A stretch of DNA of 64,000 nucleotides from Pseudonocardiales bacterium. GTDB lineage: Bacteria > Actinomycetota > Actinomycetes > Mycobacteriales > Pseudonocardiaceae. The stretch covers positions 1 to 64,000 of the forward strand of contig JAFATA010000040.1 of the NCBI GenBank assembly GCA_019244165.1, written 5' to 3'. A program made the position numbers and the translations under genes. Position 1 is the first letter of the stretch; every line of letters starts with the position of its first letter. Under the pieces are notes generated by a model that saw only the letters and a program-made list of their open reading frames with translations, searched no databases and was not told the origin of the DNA. This document shows, piece by piece, positions 19,173 to 28,427 of the stretch.

Positions 19173-19889
19173 TCAGCCGGCTCGGCGGGTACAGACGAGC
19201 ATCCGGTTGCCGCCGACCTGGAACTCGTAGTCCACGTCGGTCACCCGGGCGGTGATGCCGCATTCGGCGAGTTGGGCGAGCAGCGGCTCGAGGTAGGGGT
19301 AGCTGACGGCGCCCATGGTCACCAGCGGGAAAATCCGTAGCTCGCCGCGGGTGACCCGCATGAGCTCACCAATGCTCTCTCGATGAAAGGCGAAACCCAA
19401 ACGGTCGGCGTAGCTGAACAGCAAATGCGAACTCAAGACCAGCTCGAACGCGTTGTCGGTGAAGGGCAGGCACGGCAGCTCGCCGGGAACATAGCGCTCG
19501 GGGTGGGCCTTCCGGTCAGCGGTGAAGCGGGTGAGCGCGGCACGGCGATGACGATGGTGGTCATCGGGGTCGGCGAAGAAGCCCCACCGGTACTGCTCGG
19601 GGTGGTCACGGACGTAGCGGTTGCCGCGGTCAGCGTCGGCCTGGGCGCGAGCGGCGAACTCGTCGGCGCTGAGGTGGGCATAGAGCGGGTCGCAGGCCCT
19701 CGCGTCACCCCCGGCGGCGTTGACCTCCGCGGTCAGGCTGGCCGCCCCGCCTGGGCAGTCCAGCAGTCGCTGCCGCAGCGCAAGGTCGGAGAGGGCGAAC
19801 ATGGCCCGGTACTCGGCCAGCGAACGCGCGGACAGCAGCACCGCACCGATGCCACTGTCGTGCACGGCGGCCCCCCGCGGTTCATCCAT
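19173..19889 (-). CDS. SAM-dependent methyltransferase-like protein
   Basis: A 238-aa protein with the layout of a class I methyltransferase of low sequence conservation: FALSDLALRQRLLDCPGGAA near the N-terminus replaces the usual SAM glycine loop, VNAAGGDARACDPLYAHL supplies the acidic residue after strand 2, and LPFTDNAFELVLSSHLLFSY is the strand-4 region. This is a known branch of uncharacterised actinobacterial proteins; activity is not proven because the glycine loop is imperfect. Start ATG 19889 overlaps the beta-lactamase-like gene end by 8 nt. Confidence 0.6.
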   Translation of the reverse strand: MDEPRGAAVHDSGIGAVLLSARSLAEYRAMFALSDLALRQRLLDCPGGAASLTAEVNAAGGDARACDPLYAHLSADEFAARAQADADRGNRYVRDHPEQYRWGFFADPDDHHRHRRAALTRFTADRKAHPERYVPGELPCLPFTDNAFELVLSSHLLFSYADRLGFAFHRESIGELMRVTRGELRIFPLVTMGAVSYPYLEPLLAQLAECGITARVTDVDYEFQVGGNRMLVCTRRAG

Positions 19890-20874
19890 CGGGCGCCGGA
19901 ACCGTGACGTGCGCGGGGATAGGTACGCCGAAGAGCAGGGCAGCGACGTCGCTGACGGCGTGCACGCCGCCGGCCAGGGTGCCGCTGGGAGCCACTTGAT
20001 ACATGATGCCGATCAGGTAGCGCTCGTCGGGTCCGGCGAAACCGACGGTGTTCGTGACCCAGTGCTTGCCGTAGGAGTCAGTCTCGTAAGACCAGCCGTC
20101 CTTGTTTCCGGGCCGCTGCGCCGGGCCGGCCGCCCAGATTCCCCACTGCTGGTTGGACGCGACCCCACGCAGCGCAGTGACCAGGTAGGCCCGGTCGTCG
20201 GCGTGCAGGTGGGTGAAGAGGTAGTTCATCAGGGCGGCGAGGTCATCGGTCGTGCACTTGACGAAGCCCCAGTACGTCCGGGCCGTGAAGCCGGGCACGA
20301 AGTGCAGGCCGCCCATGCCGTACTGGGTACGGAACCGGGCCAACATGTCCTCGCCACCGAATTTCGCCCACAGCCGATCGGACGCCCGCTCGTCGGAGAA
20401 GTTGAGCATAGTGGCCATATCGTGCCGGTCCGCGGCACTCAGCGTGATCTGACCGGCGCGTTGCCGGCGCAGCAGATCGGTGGCGATCGCGAGCTTGATG
20501 GTGGACGCCGTCCACCCCTCGCGCCGCGTCGGGCCGAACCGCCAGGCGTGCCCGGTCTGCCGATCGGTGAACACCACGCTCAGGTAACCCTGGCCGCTCA
20601 CGTTGCGGCTGATGTAGGCGCTAGCAGCGGCGAACCGCTGCTGCTGGGTGCAGCTCCACTCCACCTCACTCCGGCACCCGGCCGGTAACGACGCTGCCGC
20701 GCCATTGCCGGTGGACGGACTCCTGACGACCGGCTGCACCAAAGCCTTTCGGGCGGTTACGGGCGGATCGGCCGCAGGCGGATCGGCGCCGCGGCCCGCG
20801 CAGCCGATCACGCTGAGCGCCGTGCAGGTGAGAACCGGTGCAAGGGCAAGACGGAACAGGCGCGACATGCTCAT
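19882..20874 (-). CDS. Beta-lactamase-like serine hydrolase lipoprotein
   Basis: A 330-aa protein with a signal sequence ending in a lipobox (SVIGC, Cys 25). The PBP/beta-lactamase class A-like fold is marked by TASTIKLAIATDLL (S124-x-x-K127), a SDERASDRLWAKFG segment in the place of the SDN motif, and GKHWVTNTVGFAGP in the place of the KTG strand. A general serine-hydrolase or D,D-peptidase-type role is likely rather than drug resistance: the SDN and KTG boxes are atypical. It may be the first gene of a pair with the downstream methyltransferase (8 nt overlap). Confidence 0.7.
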   Translation of the reverse strand: MSMSRLFRLALAPVLTCTALSVIGCAGRGADPPAADPPVTARKALVQPVVRSPSTGNGAAASLPAGCRSEVEWSCTQQQRFAAASAYISRNVSGQGYLSVVFTDRQTGHAWRFGPTRREGWTASTIKLAIATDLLRRQRAGQITLSAADRHDMATMLNFSDERASDRLWAKFGGEDMLARFRTQYGMGGLHFVPGFTARTYWGFVKCTTDDLAALMNYLFTHLHADDRAYLVTALRGVASNQQWGIWAAGPAQRPGNKDGWSYETDSYGKHWVTNTVGFAGPDERYLIGIMYQVAPSGTLAGGVHAVSDVAALLFGVPIPAHVTVPAPDG

Positions 20875-21123
20875 GATGGCGGGACGGTACTACCCGTCCC
20901 CCAGAGCAGCTGGTGGCGCCTCCCGGGCCGAACCGCCAGTACAGTGGCCTGGGGACGGCACAAAAGATGTGGATGTCTCGCGCGGGACGCTCGCGGGTGG
21001 GTGAGAGTAGGTGCCACACCAGTTACACCGACCACTTCAGCCTCAATGGCACCTACTCACGTCTCAGCCCCAGGGGGCCGCGATGCTTGACGTGCCGAAC
21101 TGCCCGGATGATGGAATAACCAG

Positions 21124-21963
21124 ATGGTCATGTCGGAGTCGCCGTTCGGACCGAAGATCGATGCCCGGCCGGTGTTCGAGTACGACCGCGCGGTACTGAT
21201 CAACCTGCTCAAGAACCTACGACCCGACGAGTGGCAACAGCTGACCGCGTGTGCGCCGTGGCTGGTCCGTGACGTGGCGGCCCACCTGCTCGGCAATGAC
21301 CTGAGCCGGCTGGCCCGCACCCGCGATGGCCACATCACCGGCAACGCTCCGCGATCCGGAGAACCGCTACCCGCCTTCATTCACCGCTTCAACCAGGATT
21401 GGGTCTCGGCGGCCAGCCGGATCAGCCCCGCGGTGCTGGTCGACCTCCTCGCAACGACCTCACCCCAGGTTCTGCGGATGTGGCGGGACCTCGACCTTGA
21501 CGCCCTGGGCGGGCCGGTCAGCTGGGCAAGCCCTGACCCGGCTCCGCTGTGGCTGGACTGCGCGCGGGACTTCACCGAGTTCTGGGTGCACCAGCAGCAG
21601 ATCCGCGACGCGACCGGCAGGCCCCATACCGGTTGCCCAAGCGTGGTCCACACCGTGCTGGACGTCTTCCTGCGCGCCATGCCGCACACGCTGGTCCACC
21701 GCGAGGATGCTGAGGGCACCGTGCTCACCGTCGAGGTGGGCGGGCCGGGCGGTGGAACCTGGAGCTGGCGAAGATCAGGACACTGCTGGCGCTGGACCAG
21801 CGACGGCTCGGCTGCCACGACGACTCTCCGCACCGACCCCGACACCCTGTGGCGCCTGTGCGTCCGCGGGATCGAGCCGGACCACGGCGCGCAGCGAGTC
21901 ACCGTGCACGGCAACACCGAGCTCGCCCACGCCGCCCTCCAGATCGTGTCGATCATCCGATGA
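21124..21963 (+). CDS. Maleylpyruvate isomerase (DinB-like) family protein
   Basis: A 279-aa protein with the mycothiol-dependent maleylpyruvate isomerase N-terminal fold: LKNLRPDEWQQLTACAPWLV, then RDVAAHLLGNDLSRLARTRD (helix with the metal-binding His region). A C-terminal domain with VEVGGPGGGTWSWRRSGHC follows. In actinobacteria these replace glutathione-using transferases with mycothiol-using ones; the reaction is unknown. A second family member is at 52715. Start ATG 21124; a Met at 21130 is equally plausible. Divergent to the beta-lactamase-like gene across 249 nt. Confidence 0.7.
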   Translation: MVMSESPFGPKIDARPVFEYDRAVLINLLKNLRPDEWQQLTACAPWLVRDVAAHLLGNDLSRLARTRDGHITGNAPRSGEPLPAFIHRFNQDWVSAASRISPAVLVDLLATTSPQVLRMWRDLDLDALGGPVSWASPDPAPLWLDCARDFTEFWVHQQQIRDATGRPHTGCPSVVHTVLDVFLRAMPHTLVHREDAEGTVLTVEVGGPGGGTWSWRRSGHCWRWTSDGSAATTTLRTDPDTLWRLCVRGIEPDHGAQRVTVHGNTELAHAALQIVSIIR

Positions 21964-22120
21964 CAAGCGATCCGCCGATCCGACCACACACTATCCAGCG
22001 TGACAACTGCACAGGAACGCGCAAACCTGGCTCACCTCTGCTGCAACGCACGCCTGAGCAGATCTTAATAAGGTCGGTGACGTCGAGTTCACGGCGTGAT
22101 CACGACACGCCCGGCCCGGG

Positions 22121-22885
<765 letters not shown>

Positions 22886-22890
22886 CTACG

Positions 22891-23091
22891 TCACCCTCCC
22901 TGCACCGCGGTGAGCACCTCCACCGACGCGCCGTCTCGCAAGATCGTGTCGGGCCAGGAGGCCCGTGGCGCCACGACACCGTCCAGGGCCACCGCGACAC
23001 CGTGGGAAGGCACGGCGAGCCGGGAGAGCACATCGGCCAGCGTGGCGCCGGGGGGCATTTCCCACTGCTGGCCGTTCACGGTCAGCGTCAT
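22891..23091 (-). CDS. thiS: Sulfur carrier protein ThiS
   Basis: A 66-aa ubiquitin-fold protein that ends in the required Gly-Gly (VLTAVQGG). The core [20 protein letters not shown] is characteristic. The C-terminal Gly is adenylated and converted to the thiocarboxylate that feeds ThiG. Its start overlaps the thiO stop by 4 nt; thiG follows after 5 nt. No thiF gene is visible in the window. Confidence 0.92.
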   Translation of the reverse strand: MTLTVNGQQWEMPPGATLADVLSRLAVPSHGVAVALDGVVAPRASWPDTILRDGASVEVLTAVQGG

Positions 23092-24191
23092 GGCGCGCTC
23101 CGCGCGAGCCGGGCCGGGGTAGCCGGGCCGACCTCAACTGGCCCGGCTACCCCACGCAACAGCGCGAGGACCGCCTCGGCGGTCAGCGGTGCCAGCAGGA
23201 TCCCGTGGCGGTGGTGGCCGGTCGCGGCGAGCACACCGGGCTCTAGTTCCCCGATCACCGGCAGGTTGTCGGGGCTGCCCGGGCGCAGCCCCGCTGCCGC
23301 CTCCTCGACGGTGTACTCCGCGATCGCGGGCAGCGCCCGTTCGGCATCGGTGAGCAGCTCGCGCACCGCACCGGCGGTGACCTCGGTATCGAACCCCACC
23401 TCGCGCTGGGTCGCGCCGAGAACCAGCCGCCCGCCAGCGCGGGGTACCAGGTAGCTGTGGCGCCCCCCGACGATCGCCCGGATAGTCCGCGACGGCGGCG
23501 CCAGCGTGCCCGGCCGGCACCGCAGCCGCAGGATCTCGCCCTTCACCGGGCGGATCGCGCGGTGCAGCGCGGGGTGCAGCGCGGCGCTGTGCGCACCGGC
23601 GGCCACCACGACCACGTCCGCGTTCGGCAAGTGCCGGCAGCGTTGGGGGTGAAACTCCACCCCGGCTCCCCGGCACGCCGCCAGCAGCGCGTCCAGCAGC
23701 GCCCGGTTATCCACCGACGCCTCCCCCGGCACCGACAGCGCCCGGCACACCTGCGGGCCCAGCGACGGCTCGATACGGCGCACCTGCCGGCCGGAAAGCG
23801 CTTCCACGGCATGGCCCATCCGGGACAGCTGCTCGGCGAGCCGGTCCAGTTCGGCGCGGTCGCCGGGGTCCAGCGCCACCACGAGGGTGCCTGCGGTCCG
23901 TAACCTGGGGTCAGCACCCGCGGTCGCCAGCTCGGCGGCGAAGTCCGGCCAGCGGCGCAGTGCGGCCGCCCCCAGCGTGAAGACCTCTGGCTCAACCGGC
24001 ACAGCCTCGGTGACCGGGGCGAGCATCCCCCCCGCGACGTGCGAGGCACCCGATCCCGGCGCCGGGTCGTATACGCTCACCGCGAATCCCGCGGAGGCGG
24101 CACGCCAGGCGCAGCTCAGCCCGATGACACCGGCACCGACCACGGCAACGGTGGTAGTGGAAGAAGCCCCCGATGACACCGCTGACACCAC
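23088..24191 (-). CDS. thiO: Glycine oxidase ThiO
   Basis: A 367-aa FAD-dependent amine oxidase that makes iminoglycine for thiazole formation. FAD-binding dinucleotide motif [18 protein letters not shown] at the N-terminus, [17 protein letters not shown], then [15 protein letters not shown] and the C-terminal [20 protein letters not shown] followed by [13 protein letters not shown]. Divergent to thiE. ThiO is the aerobic alternative to ThiH, which fits an obligate aerobe. Confidence 0.92.
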   Translation of the reverse strand: MVSAVSSGASSTTTVAVVGAGVIGLSCAWRAASAGFAVSVYDPAPGSGASHVAGGMLAPVTEAVPVEPEVFTLGAAALRRWPDFAAELATAGADPRLRTAGTLVVALDPGDRAELDRLAEQLSRMGHAVEALSGRQVRRIEPSLGPQVCRALSVPGEASVDNRALLDALLAACRGAGVEFHPQRCRHLPNADVVVVAAGAHSAALHPALHRAIRPVKGEILRLRCRPGTLAPPSRTIRAIVGGRHSYLVPRAGGRLVLGATQREVGFDTEVTAGAVRELLTDAERALPAIAEYTVEEAAAGLRPGSPDNLPVIGELEPGVLAATGHHRHGILLAPLTAEAVLALLRGVAGPVEVGPATPARLARSAP

Positions 24192-24223
24192 AACTCACCA
24201 CGCTACCTCGATACGGTCTGTGC

Positions 24224-24877
24224 ATGGACGGCGAACAGATCAGGGCCCGGCTGGCCGACGCGCGGCTGTACCTGTGCACCGACTCCCGGAGCGACCGCGG
24301 CGATTTGGCCGAGTTCGCCGACGCGGCGCTGGCCGGCGGGGTGGACATCATTCAGCTGAGAGACAAGACCCTGGAAGCGGGTCCCGAACTTGCCGCCCTG
24401 GAGATGCTGGCCAGCGCGTGTCGGCGGCACGGCGCGCTGCTGGCGGTCAACGACCGGGCCGACGTTGCGCTGGCCGCCGGTGCGCAGGTGCTGCACCTGG
24501 GCCAGCACGATCTGCCGGTCAGCTGGGCGCGCCGGATACTTGGCGACGAGGTGGTCATTGGTCTTTCCACGCATGATCCCGCGCAGGCTGCCGACGCCGC
24601 CGCACGGCCCGAGGTGGACTACTTCTGTACCGGTCCGTGCTGGCCCACCCCGACCAAGCCGGGTCGCCCAGCCGCCGGGCTGGATCTGGTCCGCAGTACC
24701 CGAGCGAACACCGGGCCGGGACGTCCCTGGTTTGCCATCGGCGGCATCGACTCCACCCAACGTCTCGAGGAGGTGCGCTCCGCCGGGGCGGAGCGTGTGG
24801 TGGTGGTGCGGGCGATCACCGAGGCCACCGACCCGCAGTGGGCCGCTGCCGCCTTCACGCAGCTGCTGCGTTCCTGA
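24224..24877 (+). CDS. thiE: Thiamine phosphate synthase ThiE
   Basis: A 217-aa TIM-barrel protein that joins HMP-PP to thiazole phosphate. Motifs: [113 protein letters not shown] 24224 was chosen because the family N-terminus ([14 protein letters not shown]) begins 7 residues later; the longer frame (24173) overlaps thiO. Only 32 nt separate the two divergent starts, so both promoters would have to overlap the other gene's 5' region. Confidence 0.92.
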   Translation: MDGEQIRARLADARLYLCTDSRSDRGDLAEFADAALAGGVDIIQLRDKTLEAGPELAALEMLASACRRHGALLAVNDRADVALAAGAQVLHLGQHDLPVSWARRILGDEVVIGLSTHDPAQAADAAARPEVDYFCTGPCWPTPTKPGRPAAGLDLVRSTRANTGPGRPWFAIGGIDSTQRLEEVRSAGAERVVVVRAITEATDPQWAAAAFTQLLRS

Positions 24878-24879
24878 CG

Positions 24880-25836
24880 CTAGCGCTCGTCTCGGGGATC
24901 CTGGCCCGTGACGAGGGCGAGCCGGTAGGCGTACAGCACCGGCTGGATCGGCTGGAAATAGGACTGCCCGCCAAGCAGGCAACCGCCGGACCCGCCGGAG
25001 AGCGTGCCCTCCGCCTGAGTGCCGCTCATGAAGGGCCCCCCGGAGTCGCCGGCCTCGGCACAAACAGTGGTCTTGGTGAGACCGTGCACCACGTTGCCAT
25101 CCCCGTAGTTCACCGTCTCGTTGATGGCCTCGACCACGCCGCAGTGGTAGCCACTGGTAGACCCGGACAAACATACTCTGTCGCCTACCGGGACTGGTGC
25201 GTCGCCGGTCACGGGGAGAGAACCACCGTCGGTGGTGATGTCGTGGGTCTGCTCCCAGGACGGCGAGGTGACCTCGATCAGGCCAAAGTCGTGACCGGGG
25301 AACGAATATCCGGCAACGGTGCCGATGGTCTTGCCATCCGGTCCGGACCAGGTGCCACCCATCTTGGTGCAGTGCCCGGCGGTAAGGATGTAGCGGGTAG
25401 GGCCCGAGATGACGTTGAAACCGATCGAGCAGCGACCGCCCGAGCTGGTGGTGATCGTGTCACCCCCGCGCAGGCCGGACATCAACACCGGGCGGGCATT
25501 GACGTGTTCGATGCGGACCTTGTCTTGACCCGCGGTGAAGGCCCGTGCTGCCGCGTCGTCGGTGGCCGACACCACGACGGAGCCGCTGGCCGGGTCGATG
25601 TACCACCCGGTCACCGAATTCGGGACCCGGCCCGACCGGGAGTCCAGCACCGCCATCACTCCCCGCAGCGGCAGCAGATTCCGCAGCCCAGCGCTAAGCG
25701 GCCCCAAGAATGTCGGCCCAGGGGATTCCGGCCCAAGGGATGCCGACGCAGCCGAGGCGGGTAACGCAACACCCACGCTGAGCAGCAAACCCACGACGAC
25801 AGCCATCAGCGCGCGAGTGCGGCCTCGGACGAGCAC
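24880..25836 (-). CDS. Secreted S1-family serine protease (trypsin-like, streptogrisin-type)
   Basis: A 318-aa secreted protein: signal peptide (RALMAVVVGLLLSVGVALPA), a pro-region of about 100 residues and a chymotrypsin-like catalytic domain. Catalytic triad: His in YILTAGHCTKMGG, Asp in GHDFGLIEVTSP, Ser in AEAGDSGGPFMSGTQAEGTL. Four mature Cys could form two disulfides. The family usually needs the pro-region for folding, which fits the length. It is convergent with thiE (2 nt gap) and downstream of the graspetide operon, but a hairpin lies between. Confidence 0.85.
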   Translation of the reverse strand: MLVRGRTRALMAVVVGLLLSVGVALPASAASASLGPESPGPTFLGPLSAGLRNLLPLRGVMAVLDSRSGRVPNSVTGWYIDPASGSVVVSATDDAAARAFTAGQDKVRIEHVNARPVLMSGLRGGDTITTSSGGRCSIGFNVISGPTRYILTAGHCTKMGGTWSGPDGKTIGTVAGYSFPGHDFGLIEVTSPSWEQTHDITTDGGSLPVTGDAPVPVGDRVCLSGSTSGYHCGVVEAINETVNYGDGNVVHGLTKTTVCAEAGDSGGPFMSGTQAEGTLSGGSGGCLLGGQSYFQPIQPVLYAYRLALVTGQDPRDER

Positions 25837-25947
25837 GGGTCGGGTCCTCTCAACTCGTCAATAACCCCGACAGGTCCCCCCGACCCTTGCGCTACGCTAC
25901 CGCTTAGTCACGCAGCGGTGAAGACACCGTTCGATGGGACCCGATAA

Positions 25948-25986
25948 CCCACACGGTGGGTGTTTGTGTCACTACTGGTAGTGACA
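25948..25986 (-). terminator. Two adjacent hairpins 3' of tgmC
   Basis: Stem-loops ACCCAC-ACG-GTGGGT (25948-25962) and GTCACTA-CTGG-TAGTGAC (25969-25986) lie within 42 nt of the tgmC stop and before the S1 protease start. They have no clear U-run in either direction. They may end the graspetide transcript or act as a partial attenuator. Confidence 0.45.
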
Positions 25987-25989
25987 GAC

Positions 25990-27156
25990 TCACAGCAGGG
26001 GGAGGGGCCAGCGGGTCCAGTTGCGGTCGTGGTCGAGGTAGGCGAACTGCGCCGTGGGGGTGGCTACCACCCCGAACCGGGTGGGTGGAGGTTGACCCAG
26101 AGCACACCAGAGCGTGTGCGCGGCGCAGAGGTTGTCCCAGAGTCGACGGGTGCCGCCTTGGGCAACCTTCCCAGTGGCGATATGGGCTGTTGCCCATGAT
26201 CCGTCAGTAGCTGCGGCGTGGATCGTGGTGGGCACCGGCTGGCCGGGTGGTGCGGCGAGGGTTCGGATTCCGCGGATGTGAAGCTGGACGAGGAACCGAA
26301 AATCGGGGTTGGCCACGTCGTGGGCGATGGTGGCGACGGTCCCGGGGTCAGTGGTGGTGCGGGTCTGGTCGCGTTCGGAGGTGGACTGGATGCCGTAGGG
26401 CAGAGCGCGCGCGGGATCGTGTCGTGCCCACATGAAGTGGCCTGCGATACCGAGGAATGGACCGATCACTTCGTCATCACCGGTGGCGTCTTTGCTGAGC
26501 AGGCACAGCGTTCCGCAGGCGATCTCACCGCGCAGGTTGACCAGCATGGCCCCGCCGGGAGCGAGTTGCGTGATCCACGCCAGCGGGATGCCGGGGACGG
26601 CGCAGGTGGCGATGATCCGGTCGAACGGGGCATGGTCGGGGACGCCAGCCAGGCCATCCCCGACGAGGAGGTGCGGCGCGAGATTGAGACTGTGCAGCCT
26701 GCACCGGGCGTCCTCGATGAGCGTGGGGTCGATGTCGATGCTGGTCACGTGGCAGGCGCCGAGGCGGTGGGTGAGCAGTCCCGCGTTGTAGCCGGTGCCG
26801 GTGCCGATCTCCAGCACCCGCATCCCCTCGCGCAGCTGCAGGAGTTCGAGCATGCGCGCCATCAACCCGGGACGAGTCGAGGAGCTGGTGGGTACGTCGG
26901 TGCCCAGTCCGGGTTCATGGGTGACCGCAGTGATCAGGGAGTCGTCCTGATAGACCCGGCGCAGCCAAGCTTGCCGCGCCTCAGCGACGTCGATGTCGCG
27001 CCCCTCAGAGTCCCGCAGGTGCGGGGTGAACACGTGGCGCGGGACGGCGCGAAAAGCCTCAATCCAGCGCGGGTCGGTCAGCGCACCGGTGTCCCGCAGA
27101 CCGGTAATCATGGTGTCGAGGTGTTCTCGCCACTCGGCGGCGGGAATGGCAGTCAT
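25990..27156 (-). CDS. tgmC: ATP-grasp peptide maturase system methyltransferase TgmC
   Basis: A 388-aa protein of the isoaspartate methyltransferase-like family paired with graspetide ATP-grasp enzymes. SAM-binding motif VLEIGTGTGYNAGLLTHRLG, acidic loop TSIDIDPTLIEDARCRLHSL, and FDRIIATCAVPGIPLAWITQ. A C-terminal extension of about 130 residues, ending FAYLDHDRNWTRWPLPLL, is colinear with the first tgmC at 8730-9851. ATG 27156 is chosen: it overlaps the tgmB stop by 4 nt (ATGA). Possible roles are methylation of an Asp/Glu side chain or of an aspartimide precursor in the core peptide, known in graspetide systems; not proven here. Confidence 0.85.
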   Translation of the reverse strand: MTAIPAAEWREHLDTMITGLRDTGALTDPRWIEAFRAVPRHVFTPHLRDSEGRDIDVAEARQAWLRRVYQDDSLITAVTHEPGLGTDVPTSSSTRPGLMARMLELLQLREGMRVLEIGTGTGYNAGLLTHRLGACHVTSIDIDPTLIEDARCRLHSLNLAPHLLVGDGLAGVPDHAPFDRIIATCAVPGIPLAWITQLAPGGAMLVNLRGEIACGTLCLLSKDATGDDEVIGPFLGIAGHFMWARHDPARALPYGIQSTSERDQTRTTTDPGTVATIAHDVANPDFRFLVQLHIRGIRTLAAPPGQPVPTTIHAAATDGSWATAHIATGKVAQGGTRRLWDNLCAAHTLWCALGQPPPTRFGVVATPTAQFAYLDHDRNWTRWPLPLL

Positions 27157-28118
27157 AGCGTAGCCTCTCCGGTTAGCAGATCCGCGATAGCACAGGAGAT
27201 CGGCATCCCAGTGGCCTGCTCGATGAACCCCCATTGCCCATTAGGATTGCACTCGAGAAACCACCAGCGGCCGTCGTAGTCGATACTGAAATCAAACGCG
27301 CCATACAGCAGGCCGAGACGACACAGATAGCGGCTGATACTATCGGCCACCGCATCGGGGACCGGGATTTCGATGTAACGCAGCGAGTTATAGTCCGAGC
27401 GCCAGTCAATTCGCCCCGCAGCGCTGGTGGAATGGATTGCGACACCGAAGGCACGGGGACCGACCACGGTGACGCGCACATCGTAGGCCTTGTCGATCAA
27501 TGACTGGAACGTGTGAGACGTAGCCGCGATCTCGGCGTCGTCCAACGACTCCGTGGAGACCGGAGTGGTGTAGATGAGGGTCAGGTTGTCGTCGTTGTCA
27601 CGGTAGAACCCACCGCCCAGCGCCTTGTACACCACTCCCTGCGGCTGGACGCTGGCGAAACTGCGCGCGCTGCGGCCGTCGTTGGTGATGACCGTCGCCG
27701 GGACAGCAAGTCCACAGTCCTGGGCGACGGCCAGCTGTACCGGTTTGAACTCGCTATCCGCGACCTGGAACGGGTGGTTCACCCACCGTGTGTCAAGTGA
27801 GGCAAGCACCCCACCGAAACCACCCCGCGCCTCGGCCACCACAAAACGCCGATCGGCCCTTGTCAGGCCGGGCGGGGGGCGAAAGTTGCCCGGGCGCCGG
27901 TAGTAGACGGCGGTGATGTCCTCCCATGCCACCGTCCACCCGTCCGCATGCCGGATCTGCCCCGCCCAACGGCCAGAACCGTCCAGGTACGCGCTGGCGA
28001 CGACGCACTGCGGGAAGTCGGATAGATCAAGACGAGCGAAACGGACCGAGCGACGTACCAGCTCAGACGCGACACGATCGGAGGTCAGGTCATCGGCGCC
28101 GCTCAGGATGATGATCAT
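27153..28118 (-). CDS. tgmB: ATP-grasp ribosomal peptide maturase TgmB (graspetide synthetase)
   Basis: A 321-aa ATP-grasp ligase that joins side chains of a precursor by omega-ester or omega-amide bonds. N-terminal pre-ATP-grasp domain (SDRVASELVRRSVRFARLDL), nucleotide-binding part with VVYKALGGGFYRDNDDNLTL, VPATVITNDGRSARSFASVQ, then the catalytic carboxylate area FDFSIDYDGRWWFLECNPNG and the final MPISCAIADLLTGEATL. Length and layout match the GRASP_SAV_5884-type family. The precursor gene lies 18 nt upstream and the methyltransferase overlaps the end. Confidence 0.9.
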   Translation of the reverse strand: MIIILSGADDLTSDRVASELVRRSVRFARLDLSDFPQCVVASAYLDGSGRWAGQIRHADGWTVAWEDITAVYYRRPGNFRPPPGLTRADRRFVVAEARGGFGGVLASLDTRWVNHPFQVADSEFKPVQLAVAQDCGLAVPATVITNDGRSARSFASVQPQGVVYKALGGGFYRDNDDNLTLIYTTPVSTESLDDAEIAATSHTFQSLIDKAYDVRVTVVGPRAFGVAIHSTSAAGRIDWRSDYNSLRYIEIPVPDAVADSISRYLCRLGLLYGAFDFSIDYDGRWWFLECNPNGQWGFIEQATGMPISCAIADLLTGEATL

Positions 28119-28136
28119 GCCGTTGTCTCTCGGCGC

Positions 28137-28409
28137 TCAATCCTCCCTCTCCCTCTCGACGTAATCGGTTCTGATCTCTTCCTTGCCATCCAGGTGGATG
28201 TGCGTAGTCTCTTCGACGGTGACCGTGTAGTACGTCTTGCTGTGTTTCCCGCATCGAACGGGAGACACCGCAAACCGCACACCGAACGGGCGGGCTGTTG
28301 GTAATGTTTGTCCAGAAGCAGTCGCGCTCGGTGGAGGTTCCTGCGCTGCAAGCTTGTCGGTGGAATCCATGAGTGGTTCAACGCTGAGCCGTGACGCCTT
28401 CAGTGCCAT
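28137..28409 (-). CDS. tgmA: Putative ATP-grasp-modified RiPP precursor (TgmA)
   Basis: A 90-aa small protein. Residues 36-46 (LPTARPFGVRF) carry the P-F/W-G-x-R leader motif found in precursors of this enzyme family, here PFGVRF at 41-46. The C-terminal part, about residues 57-90, is rich in Thr (59, 62, 64, 68, 69, 81) and Glu/Asp (66, 67, 74, 77, 78, 82, 85, 87, 89, 90), the hydroxyl and acid side chains that graspetide enzymes join; Lys 58 and 76 are further candidates. Start ATG 28409 with GGAG 6 nt upstream. Location directly ahead of tgmB and the motif support it; the exact ring pattern cannot be inferred. Confidence 0.75.
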   Translation of the reverse strand: MALKASRLSVEPLMDSTDKLAAQEPPPSATASGQTLPTARPFGVRFAVSPVRCGKHSKTYYTVTVEETTHIHLDGKEEIRTDYVERERED

Positions 28410-28427
28410 GATCAGCTCCGCTTTCTC

